DNA of 64,000 nt from JB111 sp052093225. GTDB lineage: Bacteria > Actinomycetota > Actinomycetes > Actinomycetales > Actinomycetaceae. The DNA is taken from positions 42,145 to 106,144 of the forward strand of contig JBQDDG010000002.1 of the NCBI GenBank assembly GCA_052093225.1. The letters are read 5' to 3'. Every line of letters starts with the position of its first letter. Position 1 is the stretch's first letter. A program made the translations under genes and the position numbers. The notes beneath the pieces were generated by a model. It made no database searches and was not told the origin of the DNA. It saw nothing but the letters and a program-made list of their open reading frames with translations. Below are positions 34,564 through 44,387 of the stretch, piece after piece.

Positions 34564-35486
34564 CGCGCGATGTCGGCGACCATCACGGCGATGTCCTCTG
34601 GCGTGTAGAGCGCGTTGATCTGCGCGTCGTTGGCTCCGCCGTAGCCGTTGGACTCGAACAGCCCGGTCTGCCAGGGGCGCTCGATCTCACGGAAGTCCTG
34701 GGGGCGGTTGTGGACCTGCCGGACCCTGGTGCCGGTGCGCAGCGAGTGCCAGTGCAGCCAGATGTCGTCCGCCTTCGGGCACTTCTCGACGAAACCGAGG
34801 CCCGACTCCTTGAGGGCCTCGAGCATCCGCGGCGGGTGCAGCACGCCGGAGACGCCGGTGGCGAAGTGGCGGTGGGAGGCCTGGGTCGAGCGCACCGGGT
34901 GCCATGTGAGATACGGCGTGAGGATCTTGCCCTGGAGGCGGACCCGGTGGGCGCGCATGGCGATGATGTCCTCGGGGTGCTGCTCGTGGACACGCCAGAT
35001 CTGCTCGAGCCACCGGTAGGGGTAGATGACGTCGTCGTCGGCGGTGACGAGCGGGAGGTCGTGCTCCTCGCGGCTCGCGACGTAGGGGTAGTACTTCTTG
35101 TGCGGCCCGTGGTCCTCGCACGGCAGGATCTCCACGCCGCGCTCCATGAGCCGGCGCAGCGTCTGGGGCGGGTCCGCGATCACGTCGGGCTCGTCGACCC
35201 AGAGGATGAGCCTGGAGGGGCGCACCGAACCGCGGGCGATCGACTCGAGGGCGAGGTAGGCGGTGCGGCGCAGCCGCTTGCCGTAGCTCGTCATGGAGAC
35301 GACGGCGGGGACGGTGCCGACCGCGGGCTCGTCCCGGTCGACGAGGTTGCGGGCGCCGAGGCGGATCTCGTGGCCGGTGGCGGTCCAGCGGTGGCGGATG
35401 AATCCGCCCGCCCAGCCCAGGACGTTCTTCAGCGCGAGGCGCTGGCGCTCCTGCTCGGCCTCCTCCCAGGAGCCACCGTCGCTCAC
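34560..35486 (-). CDS. Putative GT-A fold glycosyltransferase
   Basis: A 308-aa soluble protein. VPAVVSMTSYGKRL opens a nucleotide-sugar-binding fold and PLVTADDDVIYPYRWLEQI carries a DDD motif that fits the metal/UDP-binding DxD of GT-A enzymes. FATGVSGVLHPPRML and CPKADDIWLHWH are also glycosyltransferase-like (acceptor and catalytic Asp region). Donor and acceptor are unknown. It is coupled on both sides by GTGA overlaps, to DUF3027 upstream and to the MFS gene downstream, which suggests a glycan made inside and possibly exported by the MFS protein. Confidence 0.6.
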   Translation of the reverse strand: MSDGGSWEEAEQERQRLALKNVLGWAGGFIRHRWTATGHEIRLGARNLVDRDEPAVGTVPAVVSMTSYGKRLRRTAYLALESIARGSVRPSRLILWVDEPDVIADPPQTLRRLMERGVEILPCEDHGPHKKYYPYVASREEHDLPLVTADDDVIYPYRWLEQIWRVHEQHPEDIIAMRAHRVRLQGKILTPYLTWHPVRSTQASHRHFATGVSGVLHPPRMLEALKESGLGFVEKCPKADDIWLHWHSLRTGTRVRQVHNRPQDFREIERPWQTGLFESNGYGGANDAQINALYTPEDIAVMVADIAR

Positions 35487-36475
35487 GTGGCGTCCGGCTC
35501 GCCGGCCTCGTCGTGGTCGTCCACGGCGGGCCGCGCCTCTGGTTCCGGCTCGGCGTCCGGAGCGGTCTCGACGTCGGGCGTGGACTCCGCCACGGACGCC
35601 GGCTCGGCGTCGGGTGCCGGCTCGGCGTCTGCTTCAGCGTCGGGCTCGGGTGCCGGCTCGGCCTCAGCAGCCTCGTCGGCGGCGGGCCCCGGCTCGGGCT
35701 CCGGGTTGAGCGGCGGCAGGACGATGAGGTCCATCTCGTCGTGCACGGGCGGGGCCGCGTCCCACAGCGGCGCGGGCTCCGGCTCGTGGGTCTCGGAGTG
35801 CGCGCCGCACCCGTGGTCGACGGAGACGACGCGGCCGTCGTCCGGGGACCACTCGTTGGCGCAGACGCCGAACAGGCGGCGGGCCGACCCCGCCATCGGG
35901 AGGAAGAACGCGCAGCTCACGCACGGACCGGCCGCGTTCTTGGCCGCCGGGGCGTTCGGGCCGGAGTCGCCGTCGTACCAGCGCTCCATCGCCTCCTCGC
36001 GCCCCTTGCGTGAGAGCACGCGCGCGCGGCCGAGGCCGAGGTCGTGGATCACGGCCTCGGCGGCGTCCTCCTCGTCACCGGTGAACTCCCAACCCTGCTC
36101 GAGGCGGGCGTCCTCCTTGACGAAGGGCAGCACGTCGCCGGCGCCGAGGTCGCCAGGACGCAGCCGCTCGGCCCACGGGACCCACTGCGGCGCGAGCAGC
36201 GCGCCGTCGCCGGGGACCAGCTCGACCTCGCTCACGCTCGCCCTGCGGCCGCGCGGGACGCGGGCCACGGTCACCGCCCAGCGCCACCCCTGGTAGCCGG
36301 GGACCGCCGAGGCGAAGAAGTGGGTGCCGACGCGGTCGGCGAGGAGCTCGAAGCCCTGGTGCTCGCCGACGTGCCCGCCGACGGCCACGTCCTCGGCGGC
36401 CGAACGGGCGGTCTCGACCGCGCCGGACAGGACCTGGTCCTTGGCGGGCGCGCGGGAGGTACGGGCGACAGACAC
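35483..36475 (-). CDS. DUF3027 domain protein
   Basis: A 330-aa protein. Residues about 30-215 form DUF3027, with VGTHFFASAVPGYQGWRWAVTVAR at the start. A Cys-rich cluster, GPCVSCAFFLPMAGS through FGVCANEWSPDDG to VDHGCGAHSE, looks zinc-binding (CxxC, C, C). The last 100 residues are a Pro/Glu/Ala/Asp disordered tail. The family is actinobacteria-specific, has no known biochemical role, and is commonly next to cspB as here. It is the first gene of a three-gene coupled operon. Confidence 0.85.
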   Translation of the reverse strand: MSVARTSRAPAKDQVLSGAVETARSAAEDVAVGGHVGEHQGFELLADRVGTHFFASAVPGYQGWRWAVTVARVPRGRRASVSEVELVPGDGALLAPQWVPWAERLRPGDLGAGDVLPFVKEDARLEQGWEFTGDEEDAAEAVIHDLGLGRARVLSRKGREEAMERWYDGDSGPNAPAAKNAAGPCVSCAFFLPMAGSARRLFGVCANEWSPDDGRVVSVDHGCGAHSETHEPEPAPLWDAAPPVHDEMDLIVLPPLNPEPEPGPAADEAAEAEPAPEPDAEADAEPAPDAEPASVAESTPDVETAPDAEPEPEARPAVDDHDEAGEPDAT

Positions 36476-36625
36476 GCCGACAGTCTAGGTGGGACCGCGC
36501 CCCGCGGCGGCCCCGGCCCGGGCCGGAAGGGCTCGCATCGGATGGGGTCCGTCACCCGCGAGGCCAGACCCGGCAGATCACCGCCGACGGGGAGGGGCCG
36601 GCCACGCGTCGATGAAGGAAGCCGG

Positions 36626-37000
36626 TCAGGCGTCGAACTGGTCAGCGACGGCGCGCAGCATGGCGGCGAGCTTGGCGCCGTTGTCCGGGTAGCGCCCGCG
36701 GTTGAGCGAGGCGGAGGCCCGGTCGAGCGTCTTGATGAGGTCCTCGACGATCGTCGCCATGTCCTCGGCCGGGCGCCGGTGCGCCTTCGCCACCGACGGC
36801 GGCGCCTCGAGCACGGTCACCGAGAGCGCCTGCGGGCCGCGGCGGCCGTCGGCCACGCCGTAGTCCACCCGAGCGCCCGCGCGCGGGCTCGCTCCGGCCG
36901 GCATCGCGGACGCGTGGAGGAAGACCTCGGTGCCGTCGTCGCCGGCGATGAACCCGAAACCCTTGTCGGGGTCGTAGAACTTGACCTTGCCGGTGGGCAC
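36626..37000 (-). CDS. Cold-shock domain protein with C-terminal extension (CspB-like)
   Basis: A 124-aa protein with an N-terminal OB-fold cold-shock domain (TGKVKFYDPDKGFGFIAGDDG with RNP1 KGFGFI, and EVFLHASAM with RNP2). A helical extension of about 50 residues follows (MATIVEDLIKTLDRASASLN to LAAMLRAVADQFD). It should bind single-stranded RNA or DNA. This extended form next to DUF3027 is the arrangement of mycobacterial cspB rather than the 67-aa cspA. GTG start with GAGGA upstream. Confidence 0.93.
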   Translation of the reverse strand: MPTGKVKFYDPDKGFGFIAGDDGTEVFLHASAMPAGASPRAGARVDYGVADGRRGPQALSVTVLEAPPSVAKAHRRPAEDMATIVEDLIKTLDRASASLNRGRYPDNGAKLAAMLRAVADQFDA

Positions 37001-37182
37001 CTCGAGTCCTCATTCGTCGCTGGGGGCCGACCTGGTCGGCGCGGGGGACGCCCGGGCGCGGCCCGGGCACAGTGATGATACCCGCGGCGGAGCGCTGCTG
37101 CCCGGCGTGCGGCCGCTCCGCCGGGCGGGCGCGCCGGGGGAGGCTCGTTGCGACGGGGACCACATCACGACAAGATCGACAG

Positions 37183-39195
37183 GTGAGTCCTGCCCCCCGA
37201 CGCCCCCGCTCCCTCGCTGCGCCGTTCGGCGTCCCGGCCCTCGCGATCGGCACCGTGCTGCTGACCGGCCGAGCGACGGCCACGGAACCCTCGAACCTGC
37301 CCGACGGCGTCGTCGACGAGGCGGACGTGCTCACCGACGCCGAGGAGGCCGAGATCGAGGCCACCTTCGACCAGGTCACCGGCGAGCAGGGGGTGCAGCC
37401 GTTCATCGTCTTCGTCCCCGACTTCGGGGGGACGAACGCCCAGCAGTGGGCCCAGCAGGCGGGCGAGATGTCGAACCTGTTCGACGACGAGGTCCTCCTC
37501 GCCGTCTCGGTGGACGACGGCGCCTACGGCGTCTGGATGGGCGAGAACGCCCCGGTCTCCGAGGACGAGGTCCGCGAGGTCCTCGACGACGAGGTCGCAG
37601 GCCACTTCCGCGACGAGGAGTGGGCTCAGGTCGGGACCGCCTGGGGCGAGGGGCTCGGCGAGCAGGCCTCCTCCGGCGGGTTCGGCGTCGGCGGGCTGCT
37701 CGTCGGCGTCGTCGCCGTGGGTGCCGTCGGCGCGGTCGGCTACTCCGCGTGGCGCCGGAAGACCGGTCGAAGCGGGCCCAAGGCCAAGGACCCGCTCGAG
37801 GGCCTGCCCGAGAACCACCCCGCGCGGCTCCCGCTGCCCGAGCTGCGCAAGGAGGCGGGCTCCGCGCTGGTCGGCGCCGACGACGCCGTACGGTCCTCCT
37901 CGGCCGAGCTCGAGTTCGCCAGGGCCCAGTTCGGCCTGCGCCGCACGGACGAGTTCACCGAGGCGCTCGCGCAGGCCCAGAAGGCGGTCGACGAAGCGTT
38001 CGAGGCCCGCCGCACCCTCGACGACGACGACCCGGAGACCGAGGACGAGGAGCGCCGTCTCCTCCTGCGCGTCCTCGACCGCGCAGAGGTCGTCGACACC
38101 ACCCTCAGCGCCCAGCAGCAGGAGTTCGCGCGGCTGCGTGACATCGAGTCCCGGGTCGACGAGGTGCTCGAGGAGACGAAGGTGCGGGCCGAGGAGGTCC
38201 GGGCCGAGGTCGAGAACTCCCGCATCCAGCTCCGCGCGCTCACGGGCCGCTTCCCCGCGTCGGCGCTCGCCTCCGTGGTCGACGACCCGGACCAGGCCGA
38301 CCAGCTGCTCGACTCGGCGCTCGCGAGCGCGGACGAGGGCCTGGCCGCCGCCACGCGCAACCGGCGCGCCGCGGTCACGCACGCCCGGGTCGCCGAGGAG
38401 GCCGTCCAGCAGGCCGCCCAGCTCGTCGAGCGCGTCGAGGGCGCCGGACGGCAGCTCGAGAACGCCTCCGCCAACCTCGCCCGGGCCCTGTCGTCGATCT
38501 CCTCCGACGTGGAGGACGCCGACCGCCTCGCACCGGACAACGCCGGGGTCCTTGCCGCCCGCGAGGAGGCCGTCGCCGCCATCGGGCAGGGCGAGGAGGC
38601 GCGCCGGGGCGGCGACCCGCTCGCCGCGCTCGACCGCCTGGCGTCGGCGGAGAGCGCCATCGACGACGTGCTCGAGCCCCTGCGCCAGCGCGAGGAGGTC
38701 ACGAAGCGCCAGCGCGCGCTCGCCGACGACCGGCTCGCGACCGCGACCGAGAGGTACCGCTCGGTCGACCAGCTCATCAGCACCCGGCGCGGCGCCGTCG
38801 GGCCCGACGCCCGCAACGACCTGCACCGGGCCGAGCGCGAGCTCGCCGACGCCAGGTCCCTGCTCGAGACGCGCCCGGCCGAGGCCGGCCGCGCCGCCCA
38901 GCGCGCGATCGAGCTCCTCCGCAGCGCGCAGCAGGACGTCGAGCGGGACGTCGCCGCCATGCAGATCGGCAGCGGGTACGGCGGCCGCAACCCCTACGGC
39001 CGTGGCTACCACCCGCGCCGGGGTGGCATGGACGTCGGTTCGCTCGTCATCGGCGGCATTATCGGCGGCCTGCTCAGCGGCGGCAACGACCACCACGGCG
39101 GTTGGGGCGGCGGGGGCGGCTTCGGCGGGGGTGGTGGCGGCTTCGGCGGCGGGTTCGGCGGCGGGGGCGGGGGCGGATTCGGCGGACGATTCTGA
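37183..39195 (+). CDS. TPM-domain membrane protein with coiled coil and Gly-rich tail
   Basis: A 670-aa protein. After a signal-like N-terminus comes a TPM domain (residues about 38-165: DGVVDEADVLTDAEEAEIEA, QPFIVFVPDFGG, AQQWAQQAGEMSNL). A membrane helix follows (GGLLVGVVAVGAVGAVGYSAW), then nearly 400 residues of helical, probably coiled-coil sequence, and a GGGGGFGG tail. The TPM domain would lie outside the membrane and the coiled coil inside. TPM proteins are linked to membrane-stress systems. The next gene encodes PspA, itself a coiled-coil membrane remodeller, so a direct partnership is likely. Start set at the GTG giving VSPAPRRPRS. Confidence 0.85.
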   Translation: MSPAPRRPRSLAAPFGVPALAIGTVLLTGRATATEPSNLPDGVVDEADVLTDAEEAEIEATFDQVTGEQGVQPFIVFVPDFGGTNAQQWAQQAGEMSNLFDDEVLLAVSVDDGAYGVWMGENAPVSEDEVREVLDDEVAGHFRDEEWAQVGTAWGEGLGEQASSGGFGVGGLLVGVVAVGAVGAVGYSAWRRKTGRSGPKAKDPLEGLPENHPARLPLPELRKEAGSALVGADDAVRSSSAELEFARAQFGLRRTDEFTEALAQAQKAVDEAFEARRTLDDDDPETEDEERRLLLRVLDRAEVVDTTLSAQQQEFARLRDIESRVDEVLEETKVRAEEVRAEVENSRIQLRALTGRFPASALASVVDDPDQADQLLDSALASADEGLAAATRNRRAAVTHARVAEEAVQQAAQLVERVEGAGRQLENASANLARALSSISSDVEDADRLAPDNAGVLAAREEAVAAIGQGEEARRGGDPLAALDRLASAESAIDDVLEPLRQREEVTKRQRALADDRLATATERYRSVDQLISTRRGAVGPDARNDLHRAERELADARSLLETRPAEAGRAAQRAIELLRSAQQDVERDVAAMQIGSGYGGRNPYGRGYHPRRGGMDVGSLVIGGIIGGLLSGGNDHHGGWGGGGGFGGGGGGFGGGFGGGGGGGFGGRF

Positions 39196-39337
39196 CCGGG
39201 GGCGCCGGGCCTCGAGGACGGCCAGGCCTGCTCCGACGCACGAACCGACGACCGCCCGCCACCCGGGCCGGGCATACGGACAGCGCCGCGCACGCGGCGC
39301 GGTAGGACGACAACCGCTAGACCGACAGGGAGACCAG

Positions 39338-40165
39338 ATGGCTGAGAAGCAGAGCATCCTCGGGCGCATCGCCCAGCTCACCCGCGCGAACGTCAACGCG
39401 CTGCTGGACCGCGCCGAGGACCCGCAGAAGATGTTGGACCAGATGGTCCGCGACTACACGAACTCCATCAAGGAGGCCGAGGACGCCGTCGCGGTGACCA
39501 TCGGCAACCTGCGCCTCGCCGAGCGCGACTACGAGGAGGACGTCCGCGACGCCCGCGACTGGGGCCAGAAGGCCCTCGCGGCCTCGTCGAAGGCCGAGGA
39601 GCTGCGCGGCAGCGGCGACGAGGCGAAGGCGGCGAAGTTCGACAACCTCGCGAAGATCGCCATCAACAAGCAGATCACCGCCGAGGGCGAGGCGTCCTCC
39701 GCCAAGCCGATGATCGACTCGCAGAACGAGGTCGTCGAGAAGCTGAAGTCCGGCCTTGTCCAGATGCGCGGCAAGCTCGACGAGCTCAAGGGCAAGCGCG
39801 ACCAGCTCGTCGCCCGTCAGAAGTCGGCATCGGCGCAGAAGCAGGTCCAGGGCGCGATCTCCTCGATCAACGTGCTCGACCCGACCAGCGAGATCTCCCG
39901 CTTCGAGGAGCAGGTCCGCCGCGAGGAGGCCTACGTGGCCGGACAGGCGGAGATCAACGCCGGCTCGATCGAGGACCAGTTCGCCGAGCTCGCGGACCAC
40001 AGCAAGGACATGGAGGTCGAGGCCCGGCTCGCCGCCCTCAAGGCCGGCCGCTCGCCGCAGGCGATCACCGCCGACGCGGGCAGCGACCAGGGCGAGTACG
40101 TCCCCGGTGACGCCGGGACCGACGCGCGCCCCCAGGCCCAGGGCGAGGACCGCACCAGCTACTGA
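39338..40165 (+). CDS. pspA: PspA/IM30 family envelope-stress protein
   Basis: A 275-aa ESCRT-III-like protein: GRIAQLTRANVNALLDRAEDP (amphipathic membrane-sensing helix and PspA signature), then long coiled coils with conserved DQMVRDYTNSIKEAEDAVA, and a disordered acidic tail. It binds stressed membranes and preserves the proton motive force. An AGGGAGA site precedes the ATG. It lies 142 nt after the TPM gene and ends at a strong hairpin, so the two form one unit. Confidence 0.95.
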   Translation: MAEKQSILGRIAQLTRANVNALLDRAEDPQKMLDQMVRDYTNSIKEAEDAVAVTIGNLRLAERDYEEDVRDARDWGQKALAASSKAEELRGSGDEAKAAKFDNLAKIAINKQITAEGEASSAKPMIDSQNEVVEKLKSGLVQMRGKLDELKGKRDQLVARQKSASAQKQVQGAISSINVLDPTSEISRFEEQVRREEAYVAGQAEINAGSIEDQFAELADHSKDMEVEARLAALKAGRSPQAITADAGSDQGEYVPGDAGTDARPQAQGEDRTSY

Positions 40166-40185
40166 GCACGAGCCACGGCCTCTCC

Positions 40186-40218
40186 AGGCGCCCGGGACCG
40201 GCACGGTCCCGGGCGCCT
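40186..40218 (+). terminator. Terminator hairpin after pspA
   Basis: A perfect 15-bp stem (AGGCGCCCGGGACCG with its complement) and a GCA loop, 20 nt past the pspA stop. Confidence 0.8.
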
Positions 40219-40254
40219 CGGCGTCCGGGGCGACCGCAGCCAGCCGGACGCCTG

Positions 40255-40300
40255 TGGCGACCAGGGCATCCGTGGTGACCAGGGCATCCGTGATGACCGG
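40255..40300. repeat. 18-bp tandem repeat, about 2.5 copies
   Basis: TGG(C/T)GACCAGGGCATCCG at 40255-40272 and 40273-40290, plus a partial third copy. It is the only notable feature, besides the hairpin and the inverted repeat, in the 320-bp gene-free stretch before the ABC operon. Confidence 0.8.
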
Positions 40301-40357
40301 CGCGGTCGGGGCGGCCCCCTCAGCGCCTGCCCCGACCGCCGTCGTAACGGTTGTCGA

Positions 40358-40387
40358 TCGTCCTGATCCTTGTGACAATCAGGACGA
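40358..40387. promoter_or_regulatory. Inverted repeat upstream of the liv-type operon, candidate operator
   Basis: TCGTCCTGAT and ATCAGGACGA form perfect 10-bp arms around a 10-nt spacer, 100 nt before the binding-protein gene. The spacing fits a dimeric regulator contacting two major grooves. A transcript hairpin is the alternative. Confidence 0.5.
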
Positions 40388-40486
40388 ACGTGACGAGGGA
40401 GATGCGGGGCCGCACGGCGTGGACGCCGGGCACCGCACGATCTCGCCCGTCGCCGCCCGGTCACGGAACGAGGAGATCACCCCACG

Positions 40487-41668
40487 ATGACACCCCACCC
40501 GAAGCGGGGAACGATGTTCCTCGCCAGCGCCGCCGTCGCGGCACTCGTGCTCACCGCCTGCTCGGCCGGAGGCGACGACGACGCGGGAGGGGACCCGATC
40601 CGGGTCGGTGCCGTCAGCTCGATCACCGGCCCCGCGCCCTTCCCCGAGGTGCCGGCCGCGGCCGAGGCCGTGTTCGAGCGGGTCAACGACGAGGGCGGCA
40701 TCGACGGGCGCATGATCGAGCTCGTCTCCGAGGACGACGGGGGCGATCCTGCGCAGGCGGGCCAGGCGGCCAGGCGCCTCGTCGACGAGAGCGAGGTCGT
40801 CGCCCTCGCGGGCTCCGCGAGCCTCGTCGAGTGCAGCGCGAACGCCGCGCTCTACGCGCAGCGGGACGTCGTCGCCCTGTCCGGGACCGGCGTCGAGCCG
40901 GCGTGCTTCGAGTCGGCCAACATCGCACCGGTGAACAACGGCACGATCCTCGGGTACGAGTCGCTCCTGCACTTCGCGTCCGAAGAGCTCGGCCACGACC
41001 GGGTCTGCCCGGTGATCCAGAACAGCGCGGGCCTCACCGAGCCCTACCTCGAGCTCATCGACCGGTGGGAGCAGGAGACCGGGTCCGAGGCCCCCCACGT
41101 CGACACCTCCGTGGTGCTCGGCGACGACCCGACCCCGGCGATCCTCGCCGTGCGCGACGCCGGGTGCGAGGCCGTCGTGTTCAACGCCAACGAGCCCGTC
41201 GCGGTCGCGTTCATGAACACCGTGGACCAGCAGGGGCTGCTCGAGGAGATGGACTGGCTGACGCTGACGTCGGCCTACAGCGAGAGCGCCCACGACGCCC
41301 TGGCGGAGCAGGGCACGCTCGGCCTGTACGCGAACTCCGAGTTCCTCCCGTTCACCGGCGACGACCCGGGCCTGGAGGGCTGGCGCACCACGCTCACGGA
41401 CGCGGACGTGCCGCTCACCTCGTTGTCCATGGGCGGGTACGTGGCCGCCGAGATCCTCGTCGAGGTGCTCGAGGGGATCGACGGCGAGATCACCCGGGAG
41501 TCGGTGACCACCGCCTTCCGCGAGCTCGACGAGGTGGAGCACCCGCTGATGGGGATGCCCTTCACGTTCGGCGACGCGACGGAGCACAACCCGAACCGCG
41601 CGAGCATGATGGTCCAGGCCACGGAGAACGGCTGGGAGACCGTCAGCGACTGGGTGCGCGTCCCGTGA
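40487..41668 (+). CDS. Branched-chain amino-acid-type ABC transporter substrate-binding lipoprotein
   Basis: A 393-aa LivJ-type periplasmic-binding fold protein (type 1) with a lipoprotein signal ending LVLTAC. It shows IRVGAVSSITGPAPF, VNDEGGIDGRMIELVSEDD, SASLVECSANAALYAQRDVV and SMGGYVAAEILVEVLEGID, all typical of the LivJ/AmiC group. It captures the ligand outside the membrane for the LivH/LivM-LivG/LivF complex that follows. The ligand could be amino acids, amides or urea and cannot be read from the sequence. AGGAGAT precedes the ATG. Confidence 0.9.
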   Translation: MTPHPKRGTMFLASAAVAALVLTACSAGGDDDAGGDPIRVGAVSSITGPAPFPEVPAAAEAVFERVNDEGGIDGRMIELVSEDDGGDPAQAGQAARRLVDESEVVALAGSASLVECSANAALYAQRDVVALSGTGVEPACFESANIAPVNNGTILGYESLLHFASEELGHDRVCPVIQNSAGLTEPYLELIDRWEQETGSEAPHVDTSVVLGDDPTPAILAVRDAGCEAVVFNANEPVAVAFMNTVDQQGLLEEMDWLTLTSAYSESAHDALAEQGTLGLYANSEFLPFTGDDPGLEGWRTTLTDADVPLTSLSMGGYVAAEILVEVLEGIDGEITRESVTTAFRELDEVEHPLMGMPFTFGDATEHNPNRASMMVQATENGWETVSDWVRVP

Positions 41669-41705
41669 CGAGGCGCGCCCGGGAGGCCGCGCGGGTCCGT
41701 AGCTG

Positions 41706-42563
41706 ATGCTCGACGGCGTCGTCTCCGGGCTCGTCTCGGGCTCGGCCTACGCGATCCTCGCCGTGTGCGTGGTCGTGCTGCACCGCCTGGTCGGGGTGCT
41801 GAACTTCGGCCAGGCCGCGCTCGGCGCCGTCGGTGCCTACCTCTGCTACGGGCTGCTCGGCCGGGGCGTGCCGCTCGCGCTCGCGGCGGTCGTCGGCCTC
41901 GTGGTCGCGGGCGTGGTGGCTGGGTTCTCCGGGTGGGTGATGGCCCGGTGGTTCGGCGAGCCGTCGGTGACCGTGCGGTCCGTCGTCACGGTCGTCCTCC
42001 TCGTCGTGCTGCTCACCGCCGGGTTCCGGATGTTCGGCGACTCGCCCCGCGTGATGCCGAGCCTCGTCCCGGACGTCTCGTTCGACCTCGCGGGCGTGCG
42101 CATCTCGCTGACCACCGTGGTCGCCCTGCTGCTCACCGTCCTCGTCGCCGGGGCGCTCTCGCTTCTGCTGCGCCACTCGCGCACGGGCCTCCGCCTCGAG
42201 GCGATGTCCGAGCGCCCCGTGACCGTCCAGCTGCTCGGGGTGAACTCGCGCCGCCTGGCCGTCGTCGTGTGGTCCGCCACCGGCGTGCTCTCGACGCTGG
42301 CGCTGCTGCTCGTCGCGCCCACCCGCAACCCCACGTTCGAGTCGATGTCGTTCCTCGTCGTACCGGCGCTGGCCGCCGCCCTGCTCGGCGCGTTCAGCCA
42401 CGTGTGGGTCGCCGTCGTCGGCGGGCTCGCCGTCGGGGCGGTCGAGGGCGCCGGTTCCCGGATCGACGCCGTGGCCCAGTACCGGGGCGCGCTCCCGTTC
42501 CTCATCATCGCCGTCGCCCTCGTCTGGCTGCGCCGCAAGGAGGTCTGGGATGCGCCTCGCTGA
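41706..42563 (+). CDS. LivH-type ABC permease
   Basis: A 285-aa membrane protein opening with LDGVVSGLVSGSAYAILAVCVVVL and VGVLNFGQAALGAVGAYLCY, the LivH signature. GLRLEAMSERPVTVQLLGVNSRRLAVVVW is the EAA-like loop that contacts the ATPase. Typical length. It overlaps the next gene by 14 nt. Confidence 0.9.
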   Translation: MLDGVVSGLVSGSAYAILAVCVVVLHRLVGVLNFGQAALGAVGAYLCYGLLGRGVPLALAAVVGLVVAGVVAGFSGWVMARWFGEPSVTVRSVVTVVLLVVLLTAGFRMFGDSPRVMPSLVPDVSFDLAGVRISLTTVVALLLTVLVAGALSLLLRHSRTGLRLEAMSERPVTVQLLGVNSRRLAVVVWSATGVLSTLALLLVAPTRNPTFESMSFLVVPALAAALLGAFSHVWVAVVGGLAVGAVEGAGSRIDAVAQYRGALPFLIIAVALVWLRRKEVWDAPR

Positions 42564-44387
42564 CCCGCGGAACCTCGGACGGGTGCTGCTCGGGCTCGTC
42601 CTCGTCGTGCTCGGGCTCGTCCTCCCCGTCTACTGGGTCTACCTGCTCAGCACCGTGGCGATCACCGCGCTGATCGCCCGCAGCATCGGCATCCTCACGA
42701 ACCAGGCCGGCCTCATCACGCTGTGCCAGATGTCGTTCGCGGCCATCGGCGGCTGGGTGACGTCGTGGCTCGCGCTCGCCTCCCCCGGCCTCCCGTTCCC
42801 GCTGATCGTGCTCGCCGGCGGCCTCGTCACCGCGCCCGTCGGCCTGCTCATGGGGCTTGCCACCGCGCGGATCCGGGGCGTCGAGCTCGCGGTCGTCACG
42901 CTCGGTTTCGCCACGGCGCTCGACCTCGTGCTGCGGCAGGGGAGCTTCCCCGGCGTCGGTTCGGGGACCCCGGTCCTCCCGACGGACCCCTTCGGCGACC
43001 CGCGCTGGTTCTTCGCCCTGTCCTGGGTGCTGCTCGTCGTGGCGCAGCTCGTCGTCGCGGCGATCGGGCGCACGCGGCACGGGCTCGGCTGGTCGGCCGT
43101 GCGCGAGAGCGAGCGCGCGGCGGCGGCGCTCGGGGTGCGGGTCGGCGGCGCGAAGGCGAGCGCCTTCCTGTGGGCCGCGCTGCTCGCCGGGCTCGCCGGC
43201 GGACTCCTCGCCGGCCAGTACGGCCTGCTGACGCCCGCCGTCTTCTCCCCGTTGACGTCGATGGTCCACCTCGTCACCGCGGTGCTCTGCGGCGCGGCGC
43301 TCTTCGGTGGCGCGGTGCTGGCCGGCGTGTTCTCGGTGTTCGTCCCCGAGGTCCTGCGCCGCCTCGGCCTCCCGCTCGACGCCGGCAACGCCCTGCTCGC
43401 CCTCGGCGCCTTCGAGGTCCTCAGGCAGGGCAGCGGCGGCCTGATGGAGCAGGTCGACGGCCGGCTCGAGGCCCGCGCGGTCCGGGGCACGCGGCTCACC
43501 TGCGACCTCTCGCCGCCCGACGACGCCGTACGGGTCACCCCGGTGGAAACGGCTGAGCCAGCGTCGGCGGTGCCGGTCCCGGCGGGCAGCGACCCCACGG
43601 TCCCCGACCCGCACACCCCCGCCCCTAGCGCCGGCACCGGCACCAGCACCGGCACTGGCACCGGCACCGAAGGTGCCGCCACCACCCGAGCCCGGCTCGA
43701 CGTCGTCGGCCTCACCGTGACGTTCGGGACCACCCGCGTCCTCGACGGCGTCGACCTCACGGTCGAGGGCACCGGGGTGCACGCCCTCATCGGCTCGAAC
43801 GGCGCGGGGAAGTCCACGCTCGTCGACGCCGTCACCGGCTTCCTGGCGACCTACCGTGGTGAGGTCCACCTCGACGGGCGACCGGTCGACGCCGCGTCTG
43901 CCACCGCGCGTGCGCGTCTCGGCATCCGGCGCACGTTCCAGCACGGGCACGCCGTCGAGGGGCTCACCGTGGGCCAGTACCTGCGGCTCGCCGCCGGTGG
44001 GGCGCCGGCCGGCCGCACCGCCGAGGTCGCCCGCTTCCTCGGGCTGCCGGACCCCACCGTGCCGATCCGTCTGATGGACGTCGGGTCGCGCCGCATCCTC
44101 GAGATCGCCGGCGCCCTCGCCTCCGGGCCGCGGGTGCTGCTGCTCGACGAGCCCGCGGCGGGGCTCGCCGACGCCGAGAGCCTGGAGCTCGCCGAGCGGG
44201 TGCGACGCATCCCCGCCGAGCTCGGCTGCGCCACGCTGCTCATCGAGCACGACATGGAGTTCGTCCGCGCCGCCGCCACCCGCGCCACCGCGCTCGACGA
44301 CGGGCGGCTCATCGCGGAGGGACCCGTGGCCGACGTGCTCGACGACCCGCGCGTCGTAGCCGCCTACCTCGGCACGGGGGCGACCAC

